Assembly (NCBI GenBank): GCA_903911355.1
Contig: CAIWDD010000110.1
Span: forward strand, 1 to 64,000
DNA from: an uncultured Nodularia sp.
Lineage (GTDB): Bacteria > Cyanobacteriota > Cyanobacteriia > Cyanobacteriales > Nostocaceae
Length of the DNA stretch: 64,000 nucleotides
Reading direction: 5' to 3'
Part shown: positions 27,730 to 35,852 of the stretch, one piece after another
How the letters are laid out: every line of letters starts with the position of its first letter
How positions within the stretch are numbered: position 1 is the stretch's first letter
The notes under the pieces: generated by a model
What the model was told of the DNA's origin: nothing
What the model saw: the letters and a program-made list of their open reading frames with translations, nothing else
Databases searched by the model: none
Position numbers and translations under genes: made by a program

Positions 27730-28617
27730 TTAGCTCAACAGAGAACCAGCAATCATTCCCCCAAGTAAAATCAAACCAATCCAGACATTTTGACTGAACA
27801 TCCTACCATATACAGAATTGGGTACGCTATCCTGGATTAAACAGAAATATTGCCAAATCCAGCCAATAGCAGCAATAACTAGACTCATCCAAAAGGGAAA
27901 ACCCAATTGTGTTAATACAGCTAGATATACCAGTAATATAACTGTCAGAGCAAAGAAAATACCAATAGCTAAAGGGGCATAATTACCGAAGAATAAAGCG
28001 CTAGAATTTACCCCAATACGTTGATCATCTTCGCGATCGCTCATAGCGTAAATGGTATCAAACCCCAAAGTCCAGAATATAGTAGCGCCCCAGAGTAGCC
28101 AAGTGGGTAAAGAAATATCTGTAGTTACAGCACTCCAACTGATCAAAACCGCAAAACCCCAAGCAATGGAGAGAACTAATTGGGGGATGGGGAATACCCG
28201 CTTTGCACCTGGATAAAGCAGAATTACAGGTACAGCAGCTACAGACAACCAGAAACTTAAGGGGTTAAGATAAGAAGCGAGTACTGCGGCACATCCTAAA
28301 GCAACCACAGCCACTACAATCCCGACTTTAACAGACAAAGCCCGGGAAGCCAAGGGGCGATCGCGTGTTCTGTGCACCTGTGGGTCAATATTCCTATCCC
28401 ACAAATCGTTAACCACACAACCAGCTGCACTAGTAGCTAGACTACCCAAAATAATTACCCCGACCAAGGGTAAAGGCGGTTTTCCTGATGCGGCTAAAAA
28501 TACAGACCACAAAGCCGGAATCATTAAAATTAATCGTCCTTCTGGTTTATCCCACCGCAAAAGGCGGATAATAGTCAGCCATACAGGTTCCTGTTTGCGT
28601 TCGTAAGGATTCAGCAT
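27730..28617 (-). CDS. 4-hydroxybenzoate prenyltransferase (UbiA family)
   Basis: Starting at ATG 28617 (MLNPYERKQ), this 295-aa membrane protein has the two Asp-rich prenyl-diphosphate motifs of UbiA enzymes, NDLWDRNID and YAMSDREDD, and about eight helices. In cyanobacteria the close family is 4-hydroxybenzoate solanesyltransferase, which makes the plastoquinone precursor. Homogentisate and chlorophyll-synthase relatives are possible but less similar in motif spacing. An upstream in-frame extension to 28653 is unlikely. Monocistronic on the minus strand. Confidence 0.85.
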   Translation of the reverse strand: MLNPYERKQEPVWLTIIRLLRWDKPEGRLILMIPALWSVFLAASGKPPLPLVGVIILGSLATSAAGCVVNDLWDRNIDPQVHRTRDRPLASRALSVKVGIVVAVVALGCAAVLASYLNPLSFWLSVAAVPVILLYPGAKRVFPIPQLVLSIAWGFAVLISWSAVTTDISLPTWLLWGATIFWTLGFDTIYAMSDREDDQRIGVNSSALFFGNYAPLAIGIFFALTVILLVYLAVLTQLGFPFWMSLVIAAIGWIWQYFCLIQDSVPNSVYGRMFSQNVWIGLILLGGMIAGSLLS

Positions 28618-28824
28618 ATAAATCAAGTCATAACTTGAGATGGATGAGTTCACACATCTTTACATCTATAGAATAACGTTATTTGGTATTTATAGAAGTA
28701 GAACCTGTGACTGACAACGGTAAACATTCTTAGCTCAGACAGGCTTTGCACATAGTTCAGAGTAAGAAGAGATTGATTTCGTTGTAACGCACCATTTTTT
28801 AGTCCTTCAACGAGAGAAAACTAG

Positions 28825-30474
28825 ATGCTGAATTTAGTTTCAGCTAGCTGGGAAAGTTTTAGCACTGAACCAGTTAAGCAAAACCGGATTATTGCTGCTA
28901 TTGACATGGGAACAAATTCTCTGCACATGGTAGTAGTAAAGATTGACCCGACCTTACCAGCTTTCAGCATTATTGCCAAAGAAAAAGAAACTGTCAGGCT
29001 GGGTAATCGTGACCTGACCACTGGAGAACTCAAACCAGAAAACATTCATAAGGCTATTACCGCCCTCAGACGCTTTCAAGAAGTCGCTAAAACCGCCAAT
29101 GCTGAAACAATCATAGCTGTAGCCACAAGCGCTGTGAGGGAGGCCCCCAATGGTAGAGATTTTTTACACCAGGTAAAAGAAGAATTAGGCCTAAGCGTTG
29201 ACTTGATTTCTGGTCAAGAAGAAGCCCGTCGCATCTACTTGGGTGTACTTTCGGGGCTGGAATTTGATCAGCAACCCCACATAATCATTGATATTGGTGG
29301 CGGTTCTACAGAGTTGATTTTAGCAGATAGCCAAGAAGCCCGCACTCTGAGCAGTACAAAAGTTGGCGCAGTGCGACTCACCAGTGAGTTAATCACCACC
29401 CAACCCATCAGCGATGTCCAGTTTCAATATCTCCAAACCTATACAAGGGGAATTTTAGAACGTTCTGTTGAGGATGTATTAGCAAATATCCATCCTGGGG
29501 AATCTCCCCGTTTAGTGGGAACCTCCGGGACGATTGAAACCCTGGCGATGATTCATGCGCGAGAAAATTTAGGTATTCTTCCCTCTACCCTCAATGGCTA
29601 CCAATTCACCCTCAAGGATTTGCGGGTTTGGGTAAATCGGTTACGAAAAATGACCAACTCAGAAATATCTATTATCCCCGGTATGCCAGATAAGCGGTCA
29701 GAAGTGATATTGGCTGGTGCTGTCATCTTACAGGAAGCTATGACTTTGTTAGGTGTAGATTCAGTCACCTTGTGCGGACGCGCCCTCAGAGAGGGGGTAA
29801 TTGTAGATTGGATGCTATCCCACGGTTTGATTGAAGATAAACTGCGCTATCAAAGTTCCGTACGCCAGCGGAGTGTTCTCAAACAGGCTGACAAGTATGA
29901 TATCAATTTGCAACACAGCGATCGCGTGGCCTTATTCGCATTAAGTTTATTTGACCAGACCCAAGGAAAGTTACACCAATGGGGAGCCGCGGAGCGACAA
30001 CTGTTATGGGCGGCGGCTTTATTGCATAATTGTGGGCATTATATCAGCCATTCCTCTCATCACAAACATTCTTACTATCTGATTCGCAATGGTGAATTAC
30101 TCGGCTACACTGAAACCGAAATTGAAATTATTGCCAATTTAGCCCGTTACCACCGCAAATCACCCCCCAAGAAAAAACATGATTATTACCGTAACTTGGT
30201 TAGTAAACAGGATCGACAAATCGTCAACCAACTCAGCGCCCTGTTGAGAATAGCCGTTGCACTAGATCGGCGACAAATTGGTGCGATCGCTCGCGTCCAA
30301 TGTCTGTATAATCCCGGTAAAGGAGAGTTACAGATGTTACTATTTGCCTCTGAACCTGATGATGACTGTGCTTTAGAACTTTGGAGTATAGATTATAAAA
30401 AACCAGTTTTTGAAGATGAGTTCAATCTAAAATTGGTACCTCTTTTACAATCGTCTCATTTTTCCCGAATATAG
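28825..30474 (+). CDS. ppx: Exopolyphosphatase / pppGpp phosphohydrolase (Ppx/GppA)
   Basis: This 549-aa protein has an ASKHA-fold N-terminal ATPase-like half (IAAIDMGTNSLHMVV, VIAVATSAVREAPNG, IIDIGGGSTELIL, LVGTSGTIETL). The C-terminal half is an HD-type domain (ALLHNCGHYISHSSHHKHSYYLI). It hydrolyses polyphosphate and/or pppGpp, and sequence alone does not decide. Divergent from the prenyltransferase gene across about 200 bp that must hold both promoters. Confidence 0.92.
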   Translation: MLNLVSASWESFSTEPVKQNRIIAAIDMGTNSLHMVVVKIDPTLPAFSIIAKEKETVRLGNRDLTTGELKPENIHKAITALRRFQEVAKTANAETIIAVATSAVREAPNGRDFLHQVKEELGLSVDLISGQEEARRIYLGVLSGLEFDQQPHIIIDIGGGSTELILADSQEARTLSSTKVGAVRLTSELITTQPISDVQFQYLQTYTRGILERSVEDVLANIHPGESPRLVGTSGTIETLAMIHARENLGILPSTLNGYQFTLKDLRVWVNRLRKMTNSEISIIPGMPDKRSEVILAGAVILQEAMTLLGVDSVTLCGRALREGVIVDWMLSHGLIEDKLRYQSSVRQRSVLKQADKYDINLQHSDRVALFALSLFDQTQGKLHQWGAAERQLLWAAALLHNCGHYISHSSHHKHSYYLIRNGELLGYTETEIEIIANLARYHRKSPPKKKHDYYRNLVSKQDRQIVNQLSALLRIAVALDRRQIGAIARVQCLYNPGKGELQMLLFASEPDDDCALELWSIDYKKPVFEDEFNLKLVPLLQSSHFSRI

Positions 30475-30801
30475 TTTACAGAAGATATTTTTGTGCGTTA
30501 GACTGATTTAGCGCACCTACCAATCCATCTCAGGGAACACCAGAAAATCAATGTTTCATCTGGTGTAAGTTTATCATTCAACCTTGGGCATTGCAATCAG
30601 ATATCAGTCTAAATCCCTCCCCCTCATGTGTGAGGAACGGGTAAAACCAGCAGGGCATCACCAGAAATTATTGAATATTTTTAATCTGAAAGTCAATCCC
30701 TCAAGACAATCACTTTGTCATAGAGGTGAATATGAACTGCGTCCACTGAGTTTGGATACATCAAAAATACTTAGTAAACTGACCCTTCTGAACACCCTTC
30801 A
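30475..30801. other. Intergenic region, 327 nt
   Basis: The region between ppx and the small ORF at 30802 has an open frame on the plus strand (30584-30805) with no conserved features and a TTG start, which I do not call. No RNA gene or strong hairpin is evident. Confidence 0.5.
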
Positions 30802-31020
30802 ATGAGACTTGTGGTTATGGATAGAAGTAGACCAAACTTAGAAGAAGTCGTCGCTTATCTAGAAGCTGAAATGGATGAATATAATCAACAGTTCTATACA
30901 GAACCAGATAGGAATAATCAAGTGGTATCTAGTATGAATCGAGATTTGGTAGAACGTTATGAACTGGGTACAAATGAAGAATATTCTCAAGAACTTGATG
31001 CAGAACTTGAGCTAAAATAA
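30802..31020 (+). CDS. Small acidic protein of unknown function
   Basis: This is a possible 72-aa protein, or 67 aa from ATG 30817. It is acidic and predicted helical (NLEEVVAYLEAEMDEYNQQF, QELDAELELK). No family is recognised and no good ribosome-binding site precedes either start. The balanced composition and length favour a real gene over a chance frame, but only modestly. Confidence 0.4.
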   Translation: MRLVVMDRSRPNLEEVVAYLEAEMDEYNQQFYTEPDRNNQVVSSMNRDLVERYELGTNEEYSQELDAELELK

Positions 31021-31430
31021 CCGAAATCGAATAAATAGGTTAAACCCATCATATTCTGCTAATCATCGGCAGTATTTATGCAATTTCTAATTAGGGCTGC
31101 TCTACTACTTCTAATTTAATTTCTTTGGGAATAATTTTTAGGAATAAATTAAATTTTGCCTCAGCTATTTAAGGATAAGATATACAATCCCAGTTATTCA
31201 TGTGAATCACCCAATTAGCTATTTACAGCACTTTTCAATTAAATAAAGTACACACCTTAATATCATATTAATATCATAAATCTTGTGGGGTGGGCATCCT
31301 GCCCGCCCTTCTGTTCATCACTCAGATAAAATGCGCTGTATTTACTAAAGATAAATAATTCAGCCTTTATTAATATATTTATTATTGAGTAGAGTTTAAT
31401 AGTAGTTAAACCCTACTCAATAACTGTTTC
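31021..31430. other. Intergenic region containing dispersed repeat 2
   Basis: This is a 410-nt AT-rich gap. Positions 31226-31310 match 34831-34904 (see the repeat entries). The remainder holds nothing I can identify. Confidence 0.6.
31226..31310 (+). repeat. Dispersed repeat 2, first copy
   Basis: It begins CAGCACTTTTCAATTAAAT and ends GGGTGGGCATCCTGCCCGCCCTT, which contains a GGGC-GCCC hairpin. The copy at 34831-34904 is nearly identical but shorter by an ATATTAATATC-type expansion. It is unrelated to the 9183/23222/50489 family. Confidence 0.88.
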
Positions 31431-31805
31431 TTAGAGAGAAAAATTCTTTGGTGTCTTTACATTAACAGGAACAACTATGCTATTTTTAATAGTTGGACCA
31501 TTTACAGCAGTACTATTACCTGCATTACCCCTGATTTCGTGGAGTACCTCTTGATGCTGTCTAACATTCCCATTATTACCAGTATTCACTTGTACTGCTG
31601 TTGAAGAACTAGTATTTCCTGTACAAGCTGCTGGACTGTACATTTGCACATTAGAAGTTTGTCTGGCGGGAGTTGGAGACATATTAAGTTGAACCCCCAC
31701 ATGAGATATAACGCACTGTGCGAATGCGGCGCTGGTACTAAAACTAGCAACTGTTAAACAAACACCAAAAGATAGGACACCAAGATATAAATCTTGATAT
31801 TTCAT
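31431..31805 (-). CDS. Secreted small protein, third of a three-gene cluster
   Basis: I do not recognise this 124-aa protein. It has a clear Sec signal peptide (LGVLSFGVCLTVASFSTSAAFA, cut near residue 29) and a Ser/Thr/Asn/Val-rich mature part with STAVQVNTGNNGNVRQ and RGNAGNSTAVNGPTI, and two or three Cys. The alternating small/polar pattern suggests beta structure. It starts 25 nt after the preceding cluster gene ends. Confidence 0.65.
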   Translation of the reverse strand: MKYQDLYLGVLSFGVCLTVASFSTSAAFAQCVISHVGVQLNMSPTPARQTSNVQMYSPAACTGNTSSSTAVQVNTGNNGNVRQHQEVLHEIRGNAGNSTAVNGPTIKNSIVVPVNVKTPKNFSL

Positions 31806-31829
31806 CTAAGTTCTCCCGGATTTTTTACA

Positions 31830-32171
31830 TTAATTACAAAAGACTGATACTTTACTACTGTGATGTCTGTATCTACCATTCCTGGTGACTTGTCTGCTTT
31901 CTTGGGTAAGAATACTACCTGATTTTTGACAGGTGTTTCTGAATAAAGTGTTGACATCGTTAATATGAAAATTTCCATTCATATAGATTTCAGTCTCAGG
32001 AGCATGGAGCTTTGCACTTCCCGGGAAATCTGGAAATATTTCCAGATTTCCCCGTAAATCTTGACGAATTCTCATTCTCCCTATGTGCATATCTATTTCA
32101 CCTATTTGAGTAACAACAGGGAGAAATAAGCTGACAGAAATTAGCAGTGAGGAAAATTTGTAAATCTGCAT
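31830..32171 (-). CDS. Secreted small protein, second of a three-gene cluster
   Basis: This 113-aa protein is unknown. The hydrophobic N-terminus (FSSLLISVSLFLPVVTQIG) is likely an uncut or late-cut signal. The mature part is basic, with two Cys (NTCQKSG and the C-terminal VFCN) that could form one disulfide. It lies 159 nt after the first cluster gene and 25 nt before the third. Confidence 0.55.
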   Translation of the reverse strand: MQIYKFSSLLISVSLFLPVVTQIGEIDMHIGRMRIRQDLRGNLEIFPDFPGSAKLHAPETEIYMNGNFHINDVNTLFRNTCQKSGSILTQESRQVTRNGRYRHHSSKVSVFCN

Positions 32172-32330
32172 AGGATATCCCCATCAAGTATGGCTGAAGC
32201 AAGCGGTAGCTATCAGCAAAAGTCTAGGGTAAAGTATAGTGTGGCTATCACCTTTACCCTATTAATTTTAGAAGCTGCCACCGAATTTAACTTAAATAAT
32301 TTGGGGATTGTTGCTAGTTATTCATAATCA

Positions 32331-32672
32331 TCAATGGCCTCTTTTCTGGTGATAAATAGGTCGGGGTATCCCTTGGTTAATTTTTCGGTTCTGTTGAGAA
32401 GCGCTATTAATACAAACATTACCGATACCGTGGGTCTCACACATCTGATGGATGACTTGACCGCTAGCATTGCTACCATAACTACCAGCATCACCCGCGA
32501 AGTGTTGATTAATTTGATTAGCCTTATTTACGCTAAGGTTGTGATTCCCAGTGGTAATATTAGTCTGATTAATTATTTGAGCGTTATTACTTTCTCCAGT
32601 TTGAGCATTAGCACCAGTAGAAGCAAATGCGATCGCACTTACAGTGAACAAACCGATAATAAATTTATTCAT
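32331..32672 (-). CDS. Secreted Asn/Gln-rich protein, first of a three-gene cluster
   Basis: From ATG 32672 (MNKFIIGLF) this is 113 aa with a signal peptide ending near GANA-Q. The mature part is Asn/Gln-rich and has two imperfect repeats, around QIINQTNITTGNHN and QVIHQMCETHGIGNVCINS. Their Q-x3-Q and G-x-x-N spacing recalls curlin-type amyloid repeats. That resemblance is only by pattern. An upstream start at 32693 would add seven residues. No known family is recognised. Confidence 0.65.
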   Translation of the reverse strand: MNKFIIGLFTVSAIAFASTGANAQTGESNNAQIINQTNITTGNHNLSVNKANQINQHFAGDAGSYGSNASGQVIHQMCETHGIGNVCINSASQQNRKINQGIPRPIYHQKRGH

Positions 32673-32693
32673 GAACAACTCTACAAATTTCAA

Positions 32694-33165
32694 TGTTTCA
32701 TTGATCCATTAGCTCTGATTAGCTGGCAATATCTGGCTGTGGTAGCCTGATTATCAGCTATTAAAAATTAATAATAATAACAATTTGAGTAGTAGTCAAG
32801 CCAAATTAATACAAATTATAAACCACATTGTTGCATAGATATTATTAATATATTTAGGTTAATTCATTCTTGATAATAGCGTTAAGAATTAGATATTAAA
32901 GATCAATCTATGAGATCAATTATTAGAAATACAATCATAAATAATGTGCATTAAATATTATCTATCTAAAGAAATAATTTTCTAATTTATGTGAATAAAA
33001 TCCAGATGATTGAGTATTAATTAATCACAGAAATCAGGATTTGCTGAAAATTTATGCAACAGAAAATCAAATCCCCTGGATACTCAGGGAACACAAAACT
33101 ACATAATTATGTAAAATTGTGTAAAGCAATTGTAGTATTTATAAAACGAAGGCATCAACAAACCC
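32694..33165. other. AT-rich intergenic region, 472 nt
   Basis: The gap lies between two divergent transcripts, the secreted-protein cluster (minus) and the DMT exporter (plus), so it must carry both promoters. It is very AT-rich and I see no gene, RNA or strong hairpin. No specific operator can be named. Confidence 0.55.
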
Positions 33166-34185
33166 ATGCAACTGAAACTCAGTGCATCTAAATTTCCCCC
33201 GGCTCCCCTAGTCTTAATCGCCCCGTTTTTCCTGTGGGGAACAGCAATGGTAGCCATGAAAGGAGTCATAGCCGACACTACACCCCTATTTATGGCAGCT
33301 GTGCGATTGTTACCAGCAGGGGTGTTAATTTTAATTACAGCAACAATCATGGGTAAACCCCAGCCCAAAGGTTGGTTAGCATGGCTGTGGATTATTTTAT
33401 TTGCCTTGGTAGATGGGGTATTATTTCAAGGCTTTTTGGCAGAGGGACTAGTTAGAACTAGTGCGGGGTTAGGGTCTGTAATGATTGACTCCCAACCTTT
33501 AGCGGTGGCTTTGTTGTCCTTGTGGCTATTCCAAGAACACATTGGTTTGTGGGGATGGCTGGGGTTAGGACTGGGAGTGATCGGTATTAGTTTAATTGGT
33601 TTACCCCATGAGTTGATTTTTCAGTTTTTTGATCCCAATGTCAATGCAAGCATTGGGAATTGGCAAGATGTATTGAGTAGTGGTGAATGGTTAATGCTGT
33701 TAGCCGCCCTCTCCATGGCTGTGGGAACGGTGATGATTCGGTTTGTCTGTAGATATGCTGACCCGGTAATGGCCACGGGATGGCACATGATTTTGGCGGG
33801 ATTACCGTTGTGGGGTATTTCATCCGTAGTAGAATCTCACCAGTGGCAGAATCTCACTATCTCTGAATGGATGGCTTTAGGCTATGCTACAGTTTTTGGT
33901 AGTGCGATCGCCTATGGATTATTTTTCTACTTTGCTTCTAGTGGTAGTTTAACTAGTCTGAGTTCTCTAACCTTTCTCACTCCAGTTTTTGCTCTCTTAT
34001 TTGGTAATCTCATCCTCTCAGAAGTTCTCACCCCGTTACAGTGGGTGGGAGTAGGACTAACTTTAATCAGCATTTATCTAATTAACCAAAGGGATAACTG
34101 GCGCGGTGAAAATCGCAAGGTAACCGTGTCAGAAGAAGCTACACAGCAATCACCAGTTTTAGAAACATCTATTCATGGAAGGTGA
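33166..34185 (+). CDS. EamA/DMT-family transporter
   Basis: This 339-aa protein has ten membrane helices in two EamA repeats. The first begins APFFLWGTAMVAMKG; the second spans about residues 165-310 and ends FLTPVFALLFGNLILSE. The family exports metabolites such as amino acids or drugs; the substrate is unknown. The hydrophilic tail after residue 315 is short. Isolated on the plus strand. Confidence 0.9.
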   Translation: MQLKLSASKFPPAPLVLIAPFFLWGTAMVAMKGVIADTTPLFMAAVRLLPAGVLILITATIMGKPQPKGWLAWLWIILFALVDGVLFQGFLAEGLVRTSAGLGSVMIDSQPLAVALLSLWLFQEHIGLWGWLGLGLGVIGISLIGLPHELIFQFFDPNVNASIGNWQDVLSSGEWLMLLAALSMAVGTVMIRFVCRYADPVMATGWHMILAGLPLWGISSVVESHQWQNLTISEWMALGYATVFGSAIAYGLFFYFASSGSLTSLSSLTFLTPVFALLFGNLILSEVLTPLQWVGVGLTLISIYLINQRDNWRGENRKVTVSEEATQQSPVLETSIHGR

Positions 34186-34327
34186 ATAACAGCCACAAAC
34201 AATTAACAATTAACATTTTGTAGTGGAGACTTAGGGTGAGTTACAAGTAGAATTACAACATAGAATATTTTCCACCGCGCCGTAACTAACTGCTAACCCA
34301 CCCGACATTTCCACTTAAAAACAAAAC

Positions 34328-34783
34328 TCAAAAATATTTCATCTGAACTTGGATAACTGTATTTGGCCCTGCTAACAAAAAAGCAGCGTCTTTAAATTTA
34401 GGAGCACTGGTACGAACTTCTGGGTTTCTGGAAAACCCAAAACCTTCCGTGGGGATACCCAGGTAATTAAGATTGAGGATTTGATCTTGATTCTGATCAT
34501 GGATAACAGCCACAGCATAAGTACCAGGTTGTAAGTTATCAAAGGTAATTTTTGAGGATGTCTCGGAAATCTTAGTACACTTACTTTTAACTACACCATC
34601 ATTATTATTGGGAAATCCTTTACTATTAGCAAATATGGTTACACACACCAGTCCCTGTGTGTTTCGCAATCCATCAACTCCTACAGTGAGTTTACCCGGT
34701 AAAACTGCACTGGCGGTAGATGTCCAGGCCGGATTTCCGATGAATGCAAGTAGCAACAGACTCAGCCCCAATTTATTTATCAT
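34328..34783 (-). CDS. Secreted DUF2141 family protein
   Basis: This 151-aa protein has a signal peptide (LGLSLLLLAFIGNPAWTSTASA) followed by a small beta domain with GLVCVTIFANSKGFP, LQPGTYAVAVIHDQNQDQILN and a GIPTEGFGFSRNP motif. This is the DUF2141 pattern. Such proteins are periplasmic or outer-membrane-associated and of unknown function. Two cysteines could form a disulfide. Confidence 0.88.
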   Translation of the reverse strand: MINKLGLSLLLLAFIGNPAWTSTASAVLPGKLTVGVDGLRNTQGLVCVTIFANSKGFPNNNDGVVKSKCTKISETSSKITFDNLQPGTYAVAVIHDQNQDQILNLNYLGIPTEGFGFSRNPEVRTSAPKFKDAAFLLAGPNTVIQVQMKYF

Positions 34784-34830
34784 AGGTATTCATCATAGGT
34801 TGTGTTGAAAGTACGTACAGTTTGGCATTA

Positions 34831-34904
34831 CAGCACTTTTCAAGTAAATCAAGTACACATCTTAACATCATAAATCTTCTGGGGTGGGCATTCTCCCCGC
34901 CCTT
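34831..34904 (+). repeat. Dispersed repeat 2, second copy
   Basis: It matches 31226-31310 closely: CAGCACTTTTCAAGTAAAT at the start and GGGGTGGGCATTCTCCCCGC near the end, with a GGGC-type hairpin. It lies between the DUF2141 gene and the LD-carboxypeptidase start. Confidence 0.88.
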
Positions 34905-34955
34905 GTTTAAACCAAATCAGAACACAAAGCACACAAAAAAATTACAGTTTCAATT

Positions 34956-35852
34956 ATGCAGTCTCACATATTACCGCCTCCCCTGGAACCTGGTGACTTA
35001 TTAAAGGTAATTGCTCCTAGTGGTGCGTTGCGAGAATTACCAGCATTGTCAAGGGGTGTAGAAATTTGGCGATCGCGTGGTTATCAAGTGGAAATTATCG
35101 CTAATCTAGCTGATAAGTGGGGATATTTAGCACAAACAGACGAAATTCGTCGCCAACAACTAACCCAAGCCTGGGAAGATCCAGCTTGTCGTGGTATCCT
35201 CTGCACTAGGGGGGGATTTGGTAGCACCCGGATTTTGGAAAATTGGACTTGGAACCTCAACGGTAGACCACCCAAATGGCTGATAGGATTTTCTGATATT
35301 ACAGCTTTGCTATGGAGTCTTTACACAGCAGGTATTTCTAGTCTTCATGCTCCCGTACTGACGACTTTAGGGAATGAACCAGATTGGTCAATTGGGCGAT
35401 TATTCGATGTTGTCGAAGGTCGTCCTATTCCTCCCCTCAAAGGTTGTCCTTGGGGTGGTGGAATGGCCACTGGTCTGTTACTACCAGGTAATATTACCGT
35501 TGCTACTCATCTTTTAGCTACATCAATATTACCGGAGTTGGATGGTGTGATTTTAGCATGGGAGGATGTGACAGAAGCACCCTACCGCATTGACCGCATG
35601 CTCACCCAGTGGCGTTTAAGTGGTCTGTTATCAAAGGTTCGTGGTCTTGCTTTGGGGGGCTTTACTCAATGCGAAGCATCGCCTGGTATACCTAGCTTCA
35701 GTGTTGAAGAAGTTCTCCGCGATCGCCTGGGTGATTTGGGTATTCCTATTGTATCTGATTTACCCTTCGGCCATGACAGTCCCAATGCGGCTTTACCTGT
35801 GGGCGTATTAGCAACTTTAGACGCAGACCAGGGGATTTTGACTTTCAACTAA
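34956..35852 (+). CDS. LD-carboxypeptidase (S66 family)
   Basis: This 298-aa S66 serine peptidase carries the nucleophile region LCTRGGFGSTRI, GFSDITALLWSLY, SLHAPV, and a late WEDVTEAPYRIDRML and LPFGHDSPNAALPVG, covering the Ser-Glu-His triad. It cleaves the L,D bond of muropeptides in recycling, or MccF-like substrates. No lipobox or signal peptide is seen, so it is probably cytoplasmic. Its stop interlocks with that of the convergent Hsp70-like gene. Confidence 0.92.
   Translation: MQSHILPPPLEPGDLLKVIAPSGALRELPALSRGVEIWRSRGYQVEIIANLADKWGYLAQTDEIRRQQLTQAWEDPACRGILCTRGGFGSTRILENWTWNLNGRPPKWLIGFSDITALLWSLYTAGISSLHAPVLTTLGNEPDWSIGRLFDVVEGRPIPPLKGCPWGGGMATGLLLPGNITVATHLLATSILPELDGVILAWEDVTEAPYRIDRMLTQWRLSGLLSKVRGLALGGFTQCEASPGIPSFSVEEVLRDRLGDLGIPIVSDLPFGHDSPNAALPVGVLATLDADQGILTFN

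Noticed and set aside
30584-30805. 73-codon plus-strand frame before 30802
   Set aside because: TTG start, no ribosome-binding site, composition unlike coding DNA.
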